Part shown: in pieces, positions 33,280-44,379 of the stretch
How the letters are laid out: each line of letters starts with the position of its first letter
Position numbering within the stretch: the first letter of the stretch is position 1
From: Semisulcospira habei
Taxonomy: Eukaryota > Mollusca > Gastropoda > Semisulcospiridae
Reading direction: 5' to 3'
Length of the DNA stretch: 64,000 nt
Assembly (NCBI GenBank): GCA_036245525.1
Contig: BTPG01000002.1
Location: forward strand, 123,116,951 to 123,180,950
The notes under the pieces: generated by a model
What the model was told of the DNA's origin: nothing
What the model saw: the letters and a program-made list of their open reading frames with translations, nothing else
Database searches by the model: none
Translations under genes and position numbers: made by a program

Positions 33280-33508
33280 ATACATAATATGTTCTAATTA
33301 ACATTCAGTCTAGTTACAGAACTACAACTAAGGCATCAAACACTGGCAGTTATTCAAAGTAAAGCTTGAAGAGGTGAGTTTTCAACGACCTCCTGAAGTC
33401 AGAGACAGACTCACTGTTTCTGACCTCAAGAGGAAGTGTATTCCATAACACTGGGGCTTGATAAACAAAAGTGTGCTGACCAAATATTTTAGTTTGGACA
33501 GAAGGTAC
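33280..33508 (-). mobile_element. LINE-D 3' fragment, proximal part
   Basis: Reverse complement of LINE-D sequence corresponding to about 36695-36920 (C-terminal RT codons and the start of the 3' UTR). The junction with Polinton copy 2 is at about 33508 (GAAGGTACA|ACCAG). No target duplication links its two outer ends, so a deletion or rearrangement probably removed the rest of Polinton copy 2 on this side. Confidence 0.8.
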
Positions 33509-33681
33509 AACCAGTTACACCAACACCAGTCACACCAGCACTAGTCACACCAGCACCAGTTACACTTGTACAACCAGTTACACCAGAACAACCACCGGCA
33601 ATCACATATGAGTCGGAGAAAACTGCATTGGTAATAGGCCTTACTGGATTATGGATATTACTTCTTTATCTGTTTCATTAA
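33509..33681 (+). pseudogene. Polinton TM-anchored gene, C-terminus only, copy 2
   Basis: The last 57 or so codons are a Pro/Thr/Val-rich repeat (VTPALVTPAPVT) followed by a hydrophobic anchor ending LLLYLFH and stop at 33679-33681. It is the same as the end of the copy 1 gene at 8318. The 5' portion is lost at the LINE-D junction. The final 24 bp overlap the membrane-segment gene on the other strand (33658-33681). Confidence 0.75.
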
Positions 33682-34397
33682 ATATCCTGTGATTAATCCT
33701 CCTACCATCACCAAAAATACCCACAAATGCTCCGCTATAAACCCGACTACCTTTCCTGCTGCACTTATCAACCAACTGATAACACTATCTATTATTCCAG
33801 GCAAAGCATCCATTGCTTTCACAGCCAATTTCTTAAGCAAGTCTAAAATATGTGTTAGTTGTTTTCTTACCATGACTGTAAGTCTTTTGGGTCAGTCGGA
33901 GCTGGAGGCGGTGGTGGTAGGGGAGGATTGCCACTACCACCAGAGACAGCCATTATTACAGTACTGATAATAAACCCAAGAGCAGTAATCAAACTTGCAA
34001 TAAACCCAAGAGCAATAATTAAACCTGCTCTCCAAAAAGTGTTTTCAATCTCTCAGCCAAAGTTGTGTCTTCATGAAGTATTTTCTGAATCGTTTCTCCA
34101 ATCCTGTTGACTTGTGTTTTTAGTTTTTAGTTTTTCTTTCCCAATACTAATTACTTCTAGCCTCGCTGATCTTTCTATTTGTAAATCCTTTAATCATTGT
34201 TGTATTTTTTTCTTTTATTTCTGTGTCATAATTCTCCTGATCTGCTTTATCTAGTTTTTTTCCTTTTCTTTTTCCATGTGATTATCAAGCTCACCTAGTT
34301 TGGCTACATTATTTACCAGTTCACCCCTAATTGTCTGTAGTAATTTATTTAACCCTATTATCTCCCGCATGGGTAAAGGGGAGTCATTTATTTTCAT

Positions 34398-36851
34398 GAT
34401 CTTCTCGATCACTGTAATTCTCTTGCTGGCAGTCTGATAGTCCTTGGTGACTTTAACATCCACTTTGACAATCAGAAGCACCACACCACCTCTGCACTCA
34501 TGGACATTTTACACATGTTCAGTCTTTCACAAGTTGTCGACAAACCAACTCATAGACAAGGGCATACTATTGACTGGATCCTTCATAGATGTGACGATGA
34601 TATCTTGTGCTCAGCACAGGTTTCTGATGCAATATGTTCAGACCATTACTGTGTGATCAGTCATTTGAGGGCCATAGTCCCACCTCCAGTGCCTATGCTT
34701 ACCATAGTGCGCAATGTTCGTGCCATTGACAGACTATAGCCTTCAAGGCTGACCTCGTTCAGTCACTGTCTCACCATCCTAGTCCTAGTGCCGAGGAGTT
34801 TGATTCATGTTTACGCACTGTCTTTGACAATCATGCACCATCTTCAAAGCGTAAAAAGTCAGCTCATAGAATCAGCCCGTGGTATAGGTTTGTGAGCAAA
34901 GAGCTGCGTTCGGCTAAGCAGATGCGGCGCCAAGCTGAGAGAATGTGGTGCTCAACTAGGTTGACTGTTCACAAGCAGATATACACATGTTCTAAGAAGC
35001 ATGTAAATGAGATTGTTCACGGAGCAAAATCTTCGTTTTACAACAGGAAGATCAGTGAGTGCACAACAAGCAAAGAGTTGTATAATGTGACCAATAAGCT
35101 TATGGTGAAGAAGACTCCATCACCTCTTCCCACTACATTTCCCCCGTGCCAGCTGCCTCAGCTTTTTGCAGATTACTTCGTTGATAAGGTCCGCGAAATT
35201 CGTGATTCTCTGGATCTCATGCCCACTTCAGTTTTGTTCACCGAAAAACGCTTTAGTGGAGAACCTCTCTCAGCCTTCGAACCTGTGCTAGAGGATGAGG
35301 TCAGAAAAGTGATCACAAACACTGCCCCAAAAACTTGTGAGTTAGACCCCATACCCACTCACTTGTTGTACGAGTGCCTGGATGAAGTGTTGCCTGCCAT
35401 TACACAAGTCATCAACAACTCTCTCTCCACTGGTATTTTTCCTGAAAGCTTCAAGACTGCACTTGTGAAACCCCTATTGAAGAAACCATCTTTAGACCCA
35501 AATGTACTGAAAAAACTATCGCCCAGTTTCCAATCTTACATTTCTATCAAAGATTCTTGAGAAAATTGTCCTTGTTCAAACTTTAAAGCATGTCAACTCT
35601 AATAGTCTGTTCAGTGTATTCCAGTCTGCATATCGTCCCCATCGTAGCACTGAAACAGCTTTGCTGAAGATATTCAATGACCTGCTTTGTGCTTTGGACG
35701 AGCGTAAGATCACAGTCCTTGCTTTGCTGGACCTGTCCAGTGCGTTCGACACTATTGACCATGAAATTTTGCTGTGCCGTCTTCAATCTGTATTTGGCAT
35801 TGAAGGCACAGTCTTGGCATGGTTTAGTTCATACCTGACTGAACGATCCCAGATTGTTTCTGTCGACGGCTGTCGTTCTGAGCCATCACCTCTTCGGTTT
35901 GGTGTACCCCAGGGCTCGGTCCTAGGACCTGTATTGTTCTTACTGTATGTTCAGCCCCTGTCCGACCTGATTTGTAGTCGCTCCATTTCCCATCATGCAT
36001 TTGCAGATGATACGCAGATGTACAAAAGTGATACTGTCGAACGAGCTGTGAATGACGTCCAAAGTATAAGCCAGTGCATTGACCATGTCAAATCATGGAT
36101 GACCACCAACAAACTGATGTTAAATGATGGCAAAACTGAAGCAATGTTGGTAGCTAATCCAAGATTATCTTCGTCGCTGCCTTTACCATCATCATTGTCT
36201 GTGGATGGAACACTCATTGGCTTCTCTGCGAGTGTGAGAAACCTGGGTGTTACACTTGACAGCGAGTTATCTATGTCACAGCATGTCAGTGCAGTGTGTA
36301 GATCCGCTTATCTGGAACTTCGTCGTATTAGTTCAGTTCATCACCTGCTGACCGTGGAAGCCACTAAAACACTAGTTTGTGCATTTGTGCTGTCCAAGCT
36401 AGATTATTGTAACTCTTTGCTTTGTGGCTGCCCTCAGTATCTCATTGATCGCCTCCAAAAAATTCAGAACAATGCAGCCCGGCTTGTTGTGAGAGTCCGT
36501 AAGACTGAGCATGTCACACCCATCTTGAAGTCCCTTCACTGGCTACCTGTGTCCTCACGTATTCAATACAAAGTTATGTCAATCTGTTTTAACTGCCTTT
36601 CAGGCACCGGCCCAGAATACTTGTCCTCTTTGCTGCATGTGTATACACCCTCTCGTGAGCTCCGCTCCTCTTCTGATAAACGGAAGCTGTGTGTACCTTC
36701 TGTCAAAACTAAAACATTTGGTCAGCGCACTTTTGTTTATCAAGCCCCAGTGTTATGGAATACACTTCCTCTTGAGGTCAGAAACAGTGAGTCTGTCTCT
36801 GACTTCAAGAGGTCGTTGAAAACTCACCTCTTCAAGCTTTACTTTGAATGA
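34398..36851 (+). pseudogene. LINE-D endonuclease C-terminus and reverse transcriptase, two frameshifts
   Basis: The frame runs in from the truncated edge with LIVLGDFNIHFDN (endonuclease) and TIDWILHR, then CSDHYCVISH. After a frame break near 34738 comes the RT N-terminal region with ELDPIPTHLL (about 35345). A second break near 35515 leads into YRPHRSTETALL, LLDLSSAFDTIDHEIL (about 35730), GVPQGSVLGPVLF (about 35905) and HAFADDTQMY (about 35995). The C-terminal LKTHLFKLYF ending at 36851 is characteristic of CR1/L2/Rex-type LINEs. The RT core (35661-36851) has no stop. Confidence 0.85.
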
Positions 36852-37105
36852 CTGCCAGTGTTTGATGCCTTAGTTGTAGTTCTGCAATCCTCCTTGTTTA
36901 GACTGAATGTTAATTAGAATATAAATTATTATGTATGTATTGTTGTTTAGTTTATTGTAAAAGTGGTGTGTTCGGGCATTGTGCTTTGTTTGTTATGTGC
37001 ATATGTCATTGTATTTTATTTTTGTGTACAGATTGTAAAGCGCTTAGAGCTTTTGAGTAAGATTAAGCGCTATATAAATACCCATTATTATTATTATTAT
37101 TATTG
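34398..37105 (+). mobile_element. LINE-D (CR1/L2-like), 5'-truncated
   Basis: The short duplication TTTTCAT (34391-34397 and 37106-37112) flanks the insertion. It begins within the endonuclease domain and ends in AAGCGCTATATAAATACCC plus an ATT repeat. It interrupts the membrane-segment gene of Polinton copy 2. Other scraps of this family are at 29292-29452, 33280-33508 and 57168-57289. Confidence 0.85.
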
Positions 37106-37596
37106 TTTTCATAGTTTCATCTGTAAAAGAGGTTTCTTGTATTGCTCTGTCTACTATTTCTGATAACCCTTTTACTTCTGTCATTTCAATTTCTTGTCCC
37201 ATTGGCAACCTTTCTTGCACATCATGAAGAGCACTCTCAAGTTTGCTTGGTAATTTCTTACTACCCACACCAAGTTGTCGCAGGGTGTCACCACCACCTT
37301 CTGTTCTTATTGTACTTAAAGCTCTAAACTTAGCAGGGTCTTTTTTGTAAGTCAGTTGAATTTTACCTCTGTTTGTATTTACAAATAAGTGACCCTTGTT
37401 ATCAATTATCAAACTGATTAGCATCTATTACTTCTGGCATCTCACCAACATGATCATAAAACGAGTTTACTTTGCTTTCTAAAAGTTTATGATGCAAACT
37501 AGAAGTATGTCTTATACCAACCATATCCATTGTATTATTATCATAGGCATGCATATTTTCCACTTCAATATCATGGTCAAATCCTCCCTCTGCCAT

Positions 37597-37642
37597 TGTT
37601 GTATTTTTATTTAATTTTTTTGTTTTGATTTTGCATAAATAA
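37597..37642. promoter_or_regulatory. Divergent intergenic promoter region, copy 2, 46 bp
   Basis: AT-rich spacer between the membrane-segment gene start (37596, minus) and the capsid start (37643, plus). It is equivalent in position and size to 7065-7111 of copy 1. Confidence 0.45.
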
Positions 37643-38789
37643 ATGACATCGTCCTATGGATCAAAGTTAGATCCATACAGAAAACTATGTGAACCTATAT
37701 CACAAACAATCCTAGCACCAGAGATCAAAACTAAACTCTTACTGTCAAGTTTCCAAACCTAGGTCTCAACGATGTTATTGTTCCTGGTACTGCATGCCAA
37801 TTGCTTTTAATATCAAACTTTCATCAGACACAGACACGAACAAAACAGTAGTTGGTAATGTTGGTAGAGCAATTATTATAACTAAGAAATTTAAACTTGA
37901 AGGCCAAGAAGTGTTTAGTGTTTTCTACTGCTACATAGATCTGTGGCTCACTAAGGAAGAACGAGAAGACCATATTTACCAAGGCATACAGGCTGACAAC
38001 TTTGCCAAACTTAGAATCAATGGAGGCGACAGATCTATCACCCCTACCAAGGACGTTATATTAGCAGACACATACGGAAGTAGAGTTTACATTCCACTTG
38101 AATTTGAAATTCTAACAGCACATTTGCCTTATTACCAAGGAGCACTGAATGACCATCTAAGCTTTGAACTAAATTTTAATGACTACTCCAAAGTTATTAG
38201 ATCATCTGATCTCAACGCAACATACAAGATATCAAACATCTGTTTGGAGTATGAAATTGTCACACATACTGAACTAGCTAGACTCATACAAAATCAGTAC
38301 CAATTAAGAAGTCCGATTTATTATGATCATGTGATAAGACACAGTTTAATGCACAAAGACAAAGGTGATCCAATGTGGAACATCAACTTGAACTTACCTG
38401 CTAGGTCACTGAAAGGTATACTTATGTTGTTCATTGAACTGGGAAGTCCATTCAAAAGGGAGTCAGAAAAATTCTACAATCCAAAAATTACGCACCTATC
38501 CTGCACTATTGAAGGGCGTCCTAATCAAGTATATGCTTCAGGCATGCTACCATACCAACACTATGGCGAGATCATAAGATGGTCAAGTGGAAGACTTAGA
38601 GAAAAACCAGCAAACATGGTATGCAAAGATCTACATTTGTATGACGTAACGACAGACAAGTATGCACTTTGTCTAGATTTACGTAGTACAGACGACGGCT
38701 ACCTACACGGGTCAAGTTGTACTGTCAAGAATGGTAGTGATGGAATTACAATTCAGATACAAAAAAGCGTGAATCAAGCGGACCAATAA
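37643..38789 (+). pseudogene. Major capsid protein (Polinton double-jelly-roll type), copy 2
   Basis: The start MTSSYGSKLDPYRKLCEP at 37643 matches copy 1. A frame break near 37696 and others before 37794 damage the first 50 residues, after which 331 codons are continuous to TAA 38787-38789. Segments include IAFNIKLSSDTDTNKT, VFYCYIDLWLTKEE, YIPLEFEILTAHLPYYQG, PARSLKGILMLFIE and DGYLHGSSCTVKNGSDGI. The length of about 380 residues with beta-rich character fits small Polinton capsid proteins, which build an icosahedral shell with the penton protein. The call rests on recalled similarity and on position next to the A32 ATPase. Confidence 0.72.
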
Positions 38790-38891
38790 ATAGTTGCCTG
38801 TATTACCTGTTTTTAATTTATGATGCGCAACTGAATATCCAAGAAAGCAGACTAAGTGGTGCCATGTATTAAAATTATATTTAGTTTTAAA

Positions 38892-39480
38892 ATGAACTTG
38901 CTGACCCTTGATCCTCACCGTGGTTTGTTCTGTGGTGCCACAGGCTGTGGGAAAACTGAATTTGTTCTTGACTTATTACAAACAAGATAATCCACCACTT
39001 TGAAAACATTGTGATATGTTGCCCCACAATCAAACACAACAAAGCTTATCACAACCATTTATTTATTTGGACTGATCACAACATTTACTAGTCGACCCTG
39101 AGAAAAAACTGAATGACTACCTGCATTATTTTTACAAGCAATTTCAAGGGCAGCCAACTTTGTTTATAATTGATGATTGCTCTGCAGAGAAAGACATTGT
39201 CAAAAAGAGAAACACTTTAGCAGAACTTACCTTCAGTGGCAGACATGCAAACATCGGTGTCTGGATTCTCACTCAAAAATATAATGCTGTACTAAAAGAT
39301 TTTCAAGAGCAACTAAAGTTTATCTGTTTGTTTTACTGTAAGGATCATGATAGCTTTGAAGACTGCCCCAGGGAGAATGATGTTATACCCAACAAGCATG
39401 AACGAGACATTGTAAAAAACAAACTATAATCAACTAAGCATCTAAAGCGTATCTTAAAGACAGATCAGCCCACTAGGTAG
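38892..39480 (+). pseudogene. A32/FtsK-HerA-type packaging ATPase, copy 2
   Basis: ATG at 38892 (MNLLTLDPHRGLF), Walker A GATGCGKT at 38931-38957, Walker B FIIDDCS at about 39160-39185, then SGRHANIGVWILTQKYNAVL. A frame break just after 38988 disrupts about 40 residues before the frame is regained near 39155. The end is near 39480. The intact second half (39160-39429) shows the domain clearly. It lies 102 bp downstream of the capsid gene, as in copy 1. Confidence 0.8.
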
Positions 39481-39520
39481 GGATTAATAAATTAATTTAG
39501 TCTTTTGTTTTGGTCATAAA

Positions 39521-39812
39521 ATGGACAGACAAGTTGATATCACAGACTGCTTCGGTGACCTTCATCACTTTGAAGACATAAGAACACGTTTCAAACAACA
39601 ACTTGTCATAAACACCAATGGTGATATATGTGACATATAATATGACTTTCGAATATATTGATGATCAACTATTTGTAGAGTACATTACTGTTGATTTTAG
39701 GACATATAATTTTATAGTTGATGATAACTGGTTTGAGACAGTGTGTGAACACATACACCAAGAACTAAAAAAACTGAATGTACATTTTGAACGTGTTAAG
39801 TCAATAAAGTGA
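39521..39812 (+). pseudogene. Polinton small gene A (about 95 aa), one frameshift
   Basis: It starts MDRQVDITDCFGDLHHF at 39521. A frame break near 39620 leads into YVTYNMTFEYIDDQLFVEYI and DNWFETVCEHIHQEL, ending at 39812. It is homologous to gene B immediately downstream and to the copy 1 gene at 3570-4057. The function is unknown: no signal peptide or membrane segment, and a mixed alpha/beta, acidic character. Confidence 0.6.
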
Positions 39813-39865
39813 TATTACATATATGGTAATATTTTCAATATATTATTTTGTTTCAGTTATAAAAA

Positions 39866-40180
39866 ATGACCGCTGGACAAGTTGATGTTACAGACTGCTT
39901 CAGATATATCCAGCACTTTGATCATTTAAGAACACAAATCAAACAGCCTAACATAACACCAATAACAATACCAAGGGTGATGTATGTGACACATCATATG
40001 ACTTTGGAATTATTTGAGGAGCTACCATTTGTGGAGTACATGACTGTTGATCTTAAGACACATAATTTTGAAGTGGATGATAATTGGTTTGAGACAGTGT
40101 GTGAACAGATATTCACACAACTATGTAAACTGAATCTGAATCTGAAACTGAATCTGTTTATTGTAGGTATTAGTCAGTAA
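39866..40180 (+). CDS. Polinton small gene B (104 aa), uninterrupted
   Basis: It starts MTAGQVDVTDCFRYIQHF and is intact to the stop at 40180. It shares QVDxTDCF at the N-terminus, a central VMYVTHHMTLEL and DNWFETVCEQI with gene A, so the pair arose by tandem duplication. It lies 53 bp after gene A and about 60 bp before the polB N-terminal frame on the same strand. The product is unknown. Conservation of the two-block pattern across three gene copies argues that it was a real protein. Confidence 0.65.
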   Translation: MTAGQVDVTDCFRYIQHFDHLRTQIKQPNITPITIPRVMYVTHHMTLELFEELPFVEYMTVDLKTHNFEVDDNWFETVCEQIFTQLCKLNLNLKLNLFIVGISQ

Positions 40181-40238
40181 AGTGGTATTACGCATACAGT
40201 AATATTTTTCTATTTTTTATTTTGTCAGTCTATAAAAA

Positions 40239-40787
40239 ATGACTGACAACTGGCAAAGCCCACAAAGTTTGCAAAACGTATTTTACACAACAGACTTGCT
40301 TATATCCGTTACTGACAATGTTTATGAATCAATAGAGGAATCGTTTACTGTAATAAGAGATAATATTCTTGATGGTAGTGTAAAGATTAAAGTTGTTGCT
40401 AAAATATAATTTAACAAAGTGTTAGTATCATCTATCTCAATGAGACAACACGCAGTTAATGCAAGAAGGGAAATGGAAAACGTGTTTAGAAACAAAATGT
40501 TGCCTGACTTCCTATCAACAATTGATAAAGCAAAAATGAAGGGGTCTGGTTGGCGTGAAGGGTATGTACATGAACTACAACTGAGACAGTCAAGATATCA
40601 TCATATTTTAGGCAAATCATGGCTGCCACTACCAACTGAGGTTGCAAACAAAAAGGCTGTCGTTAATATTCGGAACAATGACCACCATTGTTTTATGTGG
40701 TGTGTGCTTGCCAAACTTCACTTTGTAAAAACAAAACCTGAATGTGTATCTAACTACACCAAATTTGTAAACGAACTCAACTTTAAT
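40239..40787 (+). pseudogene. polB: PolB N-terminal segment, copy 2
   Basis: ATG at 40239 (MTDNWQSPQSLQNVFYTTDL) starts a frame with a stop near 40410, then GSGWREGYVHELQLRQSRYH, KSWLPLPTEVANKKA and NDHHCFMWCVLAKLHF. It is collinear with 2500-2993 of copy 1. The segment ends at the 375-bp repeat array, whose target duplication (CAACTTTAAT) lies at its last codons. Coding resumes at 42325. Confidence 0.75.
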
Positions 40788-42314
40788 AGCCTCACCTATC
40801 TGGTTTGTGAGTATCATGTATAACTCGAGGCAAAATTTGTATCGTTACATTGTTGTGTAATGTTCTGTGCATCTACTGTGGGAAATCAGGGTATTTACCC
40901 GACCACATATAGTAGCGCACCTTCATGTTTGTGTATGTATGTTTCTCCTGCCTACTTCCTAAGTTCCGGAGAAAGACATGGGTTATATAAGAGACCTGAT
41001 CCATTCTTATTAGGAATGGAAATGATTGTCTTATTCTATACCTGCGTATTTCTCTGTGGGCTGGCGATTGGGTGCCTGATAGGCGGGGGCAGGGGATCTA
41101 ACTGTTGTCTGTCCAGCGCTGTGATTCCCCTTGGTTTGAGTACTGATAATTCTGCCAGCGCTAGCCTCACCTATCTGGTTTGTGAGTATCATGTATAACT
41201 CGAGGCAAAATTTGTATCGTTACATTGTTGTGTAATGTTCTGTGCATCTACTGTGGGAAATCAGGGTATTTACCCGACCACATATAGTAGCGCACCTTCA
41301 TGTTTGTGTATGTATGTTTCTCCTGCCTACTTCCTAAGTTCCGGAGAAAGACATGGGTTATATAAGAGACCTGATCCATTCTTATTAGGAATGGAAATGA
41401 TTGTCTTATTCTATACCTGCGTATTTCTCTGTGGGCTGGCGATTGGGTGCCTGATAGGCGGGGGCAGGGGATCTAACTGTTGTCTGTCCAGCGCTGTGAT
41501 TCCCCTTGGTTTGAGTACTGATAATTCTGCCAGCGCTAGCCTCACCTATCTGGTTTGTGAGTATCATGTATAACTCGAGGCAAAATTTGTATCGTTACAT
41601 TGTTGTGTAATGTTCTGTGCATCTACTGTGGGAAATCAGGGTATTTACCCGACCACATATAGTAGCGCACCTTCATGTTTGTGTATGTATGTTTCTCCTG
41701 CCTACTTCCTAAGTTCCGGAGAAAGACATGGGTTATATAAGAGACCTGATCCATTCTTATTAGGAATGGAAATGATTGTCTTATTCTATACCTGCGTATT
41801 TCTCTGTGGGCTGGCGATTGGGTGCCTGATAGGCGGGGGCAGGGGATCTAACTGTTGTCTGTCCAGCGCTGTGATTCCCCTTGGTTTGAGTACTGATAAT
41901 TCTGCCAGCGCTAGCCTCACCTATCTGGTTTGTGAGTATCATGTATAACTCGAGGCAAAATTTGTATCGTTACATTGTTGTGTAATGTTCTGTGCATCTA
42001 CTGTGGGAAATCAGGGTATTTACCCGACCACATATAGTAGCGCACCTTCATGTTTGTGTATGTATGTTTCTCCTGCCTACTTCCTAAGTTCCGGAGAAAG
42101 ACATGGGTTATATAAGAGACCTGATCCATTCTTATTAGGAATGGAAATGATTGTCTTATTCTATACCTGCGTATTTCTCTGTGGGCTGGCGATTGGGTGC
42201 CTGATAGGCGGGGGCAGGGGATCTAACTGTTGTCTGTCCAGCGCTGTGATTCCCCTTGGTTTGAGTACTGATAATTCTGCCAGCGCTAGCCTCACCTATC
42301 TGGTTTGTGAGTAT
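40788..42314 (+). mobile_element. Four identical 375-bp tandem units plus a 27-bp partial unit, with 10-11-bp TSD
   Basis: The array is inserted in polB and flanked by CAACTTTAAT (40778-40787 and 42315-42324). Units start at 40788, 41163, 41538 and 41913, and the fifth, partial unit (42288-42314) stops after 27 bp. By eye the four units are identical. Each contains a TATA-like TATATAA (first at 40984-40990) and an incidental 112-codon frame. Start phase equal to end phase plus 27 bp, together with the target duplication, indicates insertion of a preformed concatemer rather than expansion in place. The unit does not match a family I know; no hammerhead core (CTGANGA) was found on either strand. 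Confidence 0.8.
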
Positions 42315-42324
42315 CAACTTTAAT

Positions 42325-43814
42325 GGTATAGATTTTCCAATTAAAATGGAGGATATAGACTTGTTTGAAGAATTAAATCCTGGGACACTGAGTCTGTTGA
42401 CAAGTTACAACCAATTAGAGTATCACCACTTGCCCCAACCTATGGCCAGTCAGAAGATAAACATGTTGACCTTCTATTAATAAATAATGTTGAAAACATT
42501 CACTATACAATTATCAGGAGAATGTCACGGCTAATTCACGATCATGTATCAAATCACAACGGGAAACAGGAAATGTGTAAAAAAATGTTTACAACGGTTT
42601 TCCTCCATTAAAGTAGCACATAAGCATGCTCAACACTGCAGGTCAGCTGATGACATTCAAACAATACTTAGGTACCCAGATCCTGGTAGTAAGGTATATT
42701 TCAAGAAACACAAAAATCAGCAAAAGCTGCTGTTTGTAGTGTATGCTGATTTTGAATCACTGGTTGTACCATATGAAGCTACTGTTCCAGAAGCACTATC
42801 AAAGACTGTAAAATTAAGTGATCAAGTGGCATGTCCTTTGGATACATTCTTGTTAGGCCAGACAGTGAGCATACAGAACCTGTTATCTACAGAGGTGAAA
42901 ATGCAGCAGGTGGGTTTTTAACACAAATGAGACAACTGCATAGTCAGGTGATACATTATCTCACAACATGTCAAATGCCTTTGATGATGACAGAAGAGGA
43001 TAAGCTGAATTTTAATACAGCCGAGGTATGTTGGATTTGTGAACAACTCCTATGGGGTGATAAAGTTCGTGACCATGACCACATAACTGGGCATTACAGA
43101 GGTGCTGCTCATGGTGCATGTAACTTAAAACTTTTAAATAGATCCTGGAAAATACAAACTACCTATCTTTTTCCACAATCTCAAAGGATATGATTCACAT
43201 ATTATCATGCGTGCTGTAGATGAGTCTTGCAAAAAAACATTAGTTGTATTGCCCAGACAACTGAGAAGTACTTGACTTTTAGGTTAGACAACAAACTTGT
43301 GTTTTATGACTCCATGCAGCATTTGTCCTTAGGACTTACTAGTCTGGCAGAAGGACTGTCATCGTTTCCAATAACAAGTAAACACTTTGAGCCTGAGTTA
43401 ATCAAGAAAGTGGTCTACCCTTATGAGTATGTTGATGACTGGTTGTGTTTGATGAAACGTCTCTGCCTCCAAAAGATAAATTTTTATTCTACACTAAATG
43501 GGAAAGAAATTTCTGACTCTGAATACCAGCATGCTCTTGATGCTTGGGGCAAACTAGGGTGTCAAACAATTGGTGACTACCACGACCAGTACTTAAAAGC
43601 TGACGTTTGATTGGTAGCAGATGTATTTGAAAGTTACCATGAAAAGGGTTTGTTACACTACAGTCTTGACCCAGCTACATAACTAGTCCTGACGTGGGAT
43701 ACATTTTTAAAATCCAGTAAGATACAGATAGGCCTGCTCTCTGATCGCATGATGGTTGACATTGTGGAACGTGGTTTGAGAGGCGGCATAAGTATAGCAG
43801 CAAATAATTATGCC
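42325..43814 (+). pseudogene. polB: PolB exonuclease and central region, copy 2
   Basis: After the array the frame holds MEDIDLFEELNPG, then a C2H2-type finger (about 42575-42640), the exonuclease motif YADFES (42738-42758), and a Cys/His cluster CWIC...DHDHITGHYRGAAHGACN (about 43030-43125) resembling an endonuclease VII-type metal site. A region with SLAEGLSSFPITS and YLKADV follows. Frame breaks lie near 42480, 42830-42920, 43140, 43240 and 43600-43680. Coding ends at the TGCC target site of the composite insertion at 43815 and resumes at 55098. Confidence 0.8.
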
Positions 43815-43976
43815 TGTAGCAGGGGAGATAATTTGGCTCAGTGTTTGAGTACAGTAGTACCAATTTCCCCTATCACGCCCGCAGGCTCAGTGGTCAGCAA
43901 TGCTGCTAGTGTCAGAGCGAGTAAGTACCAAGCCAATTGGCAAGAGGCACGCCGAACACACCCTTAGGGGTGAGAG

Positions 43977-43984
43977 TATAAATA
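43977..43984 (+). promoter_or_regulatory. TATA box in the LTR-like left end
   Basis: TATAAATA within GAGAGTATAAATAGCGGCG, 163 bp from the left TGTA end. It is the best core promoter candidate of the LTR-like sequence. Confidence 0.5.
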
Positions 43985-44001
43985 GCGGCGCCTAGCAGAA
44001 G

Positions 44002-44187
44002 CAATAGCATGTCCGTTGAAAGGTCCTGGTAAATCAAAGTGGCACAGTTGGAGTGCGCCTGAATTGATCAGTGTTCAGGTCGTACTCCATAGGCAATAGA
44101 TTTCCTTGTCCCCCATAACCCGCCCGTCAGGGCCGTCCATGATCACCTTGGTGCTGTGGACGTTAAACCCGAACTAACCAACCAACC
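44002..44187 (+). mobile_element. SINE-1, 3' part only
   Basis: Matches the last 185 bp of the SINE-1 copies that follow, from CAATAGCATGTCCGTTG to the tail GTTAAACCCGAACTAACCAAC. The tRNA-like head is absent. Confidence 0.8.
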
Positions 44188-44379
44188 TACACCACCAGCC
44201 AACACGATGGGAATCCGGACCTCCATGGGAGTTCAGGCTCTTCTCCCAACGACCCAGCCCCCTGTGGCGCGGGCAACCATGATGAAAGATTGAAGGAAAA
44301 GTGATGCGCGGGCGTCAGCGACGGACAGTCAAATATAGACCCCATACCCCCCCCCCCCCCACCCCCACCCCACCCCCCT

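Larger units (their letters stand above)
33658..37596 (-). pseudogene. Polinton membrane-segment protein, copy 2, split by LINE-D
   Basis: The gene reads leftward from the ATG at 37596 (MAEGGFDHDIEVENMHAY). One part lies at 37113-37596, the LINE-D insertion follows, and the remainder is at 33658-34397. The C-terminal region is better preserved than in copy 1: a basic linker KKLAVKAMDALPGIIDS, two small-residue hydrophobic stretches (SVISWLISAAGKVVGFI and LWVFLVMVGGLITGYL) and a basic tail KQIKK. Frame breaks lie near 37425, 34251, 34120 and 33880, and a 25-bp local duplication near 33970-34020. Two closely spaced hydrophobic helices with lysines suggest a membrane-active virion protein (inference). 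Confidence 0.65.

Noticed and set aside
40788..42314. Hammerhead ribozyme in the 375-bp unit (retrozyme)
   Set aside because: No CTGANGA core or its complement in either strand of the unit by eye, so the retrozyme label is not applied.
40860..42323. Four identical 112-codon frames with a hydrophobic segment, one per 375-bp unit
   Set aside because: They repeat only because 375 is a multiple of three. No homologue is recognised and the unit looks non-coding; treated as part of the array.
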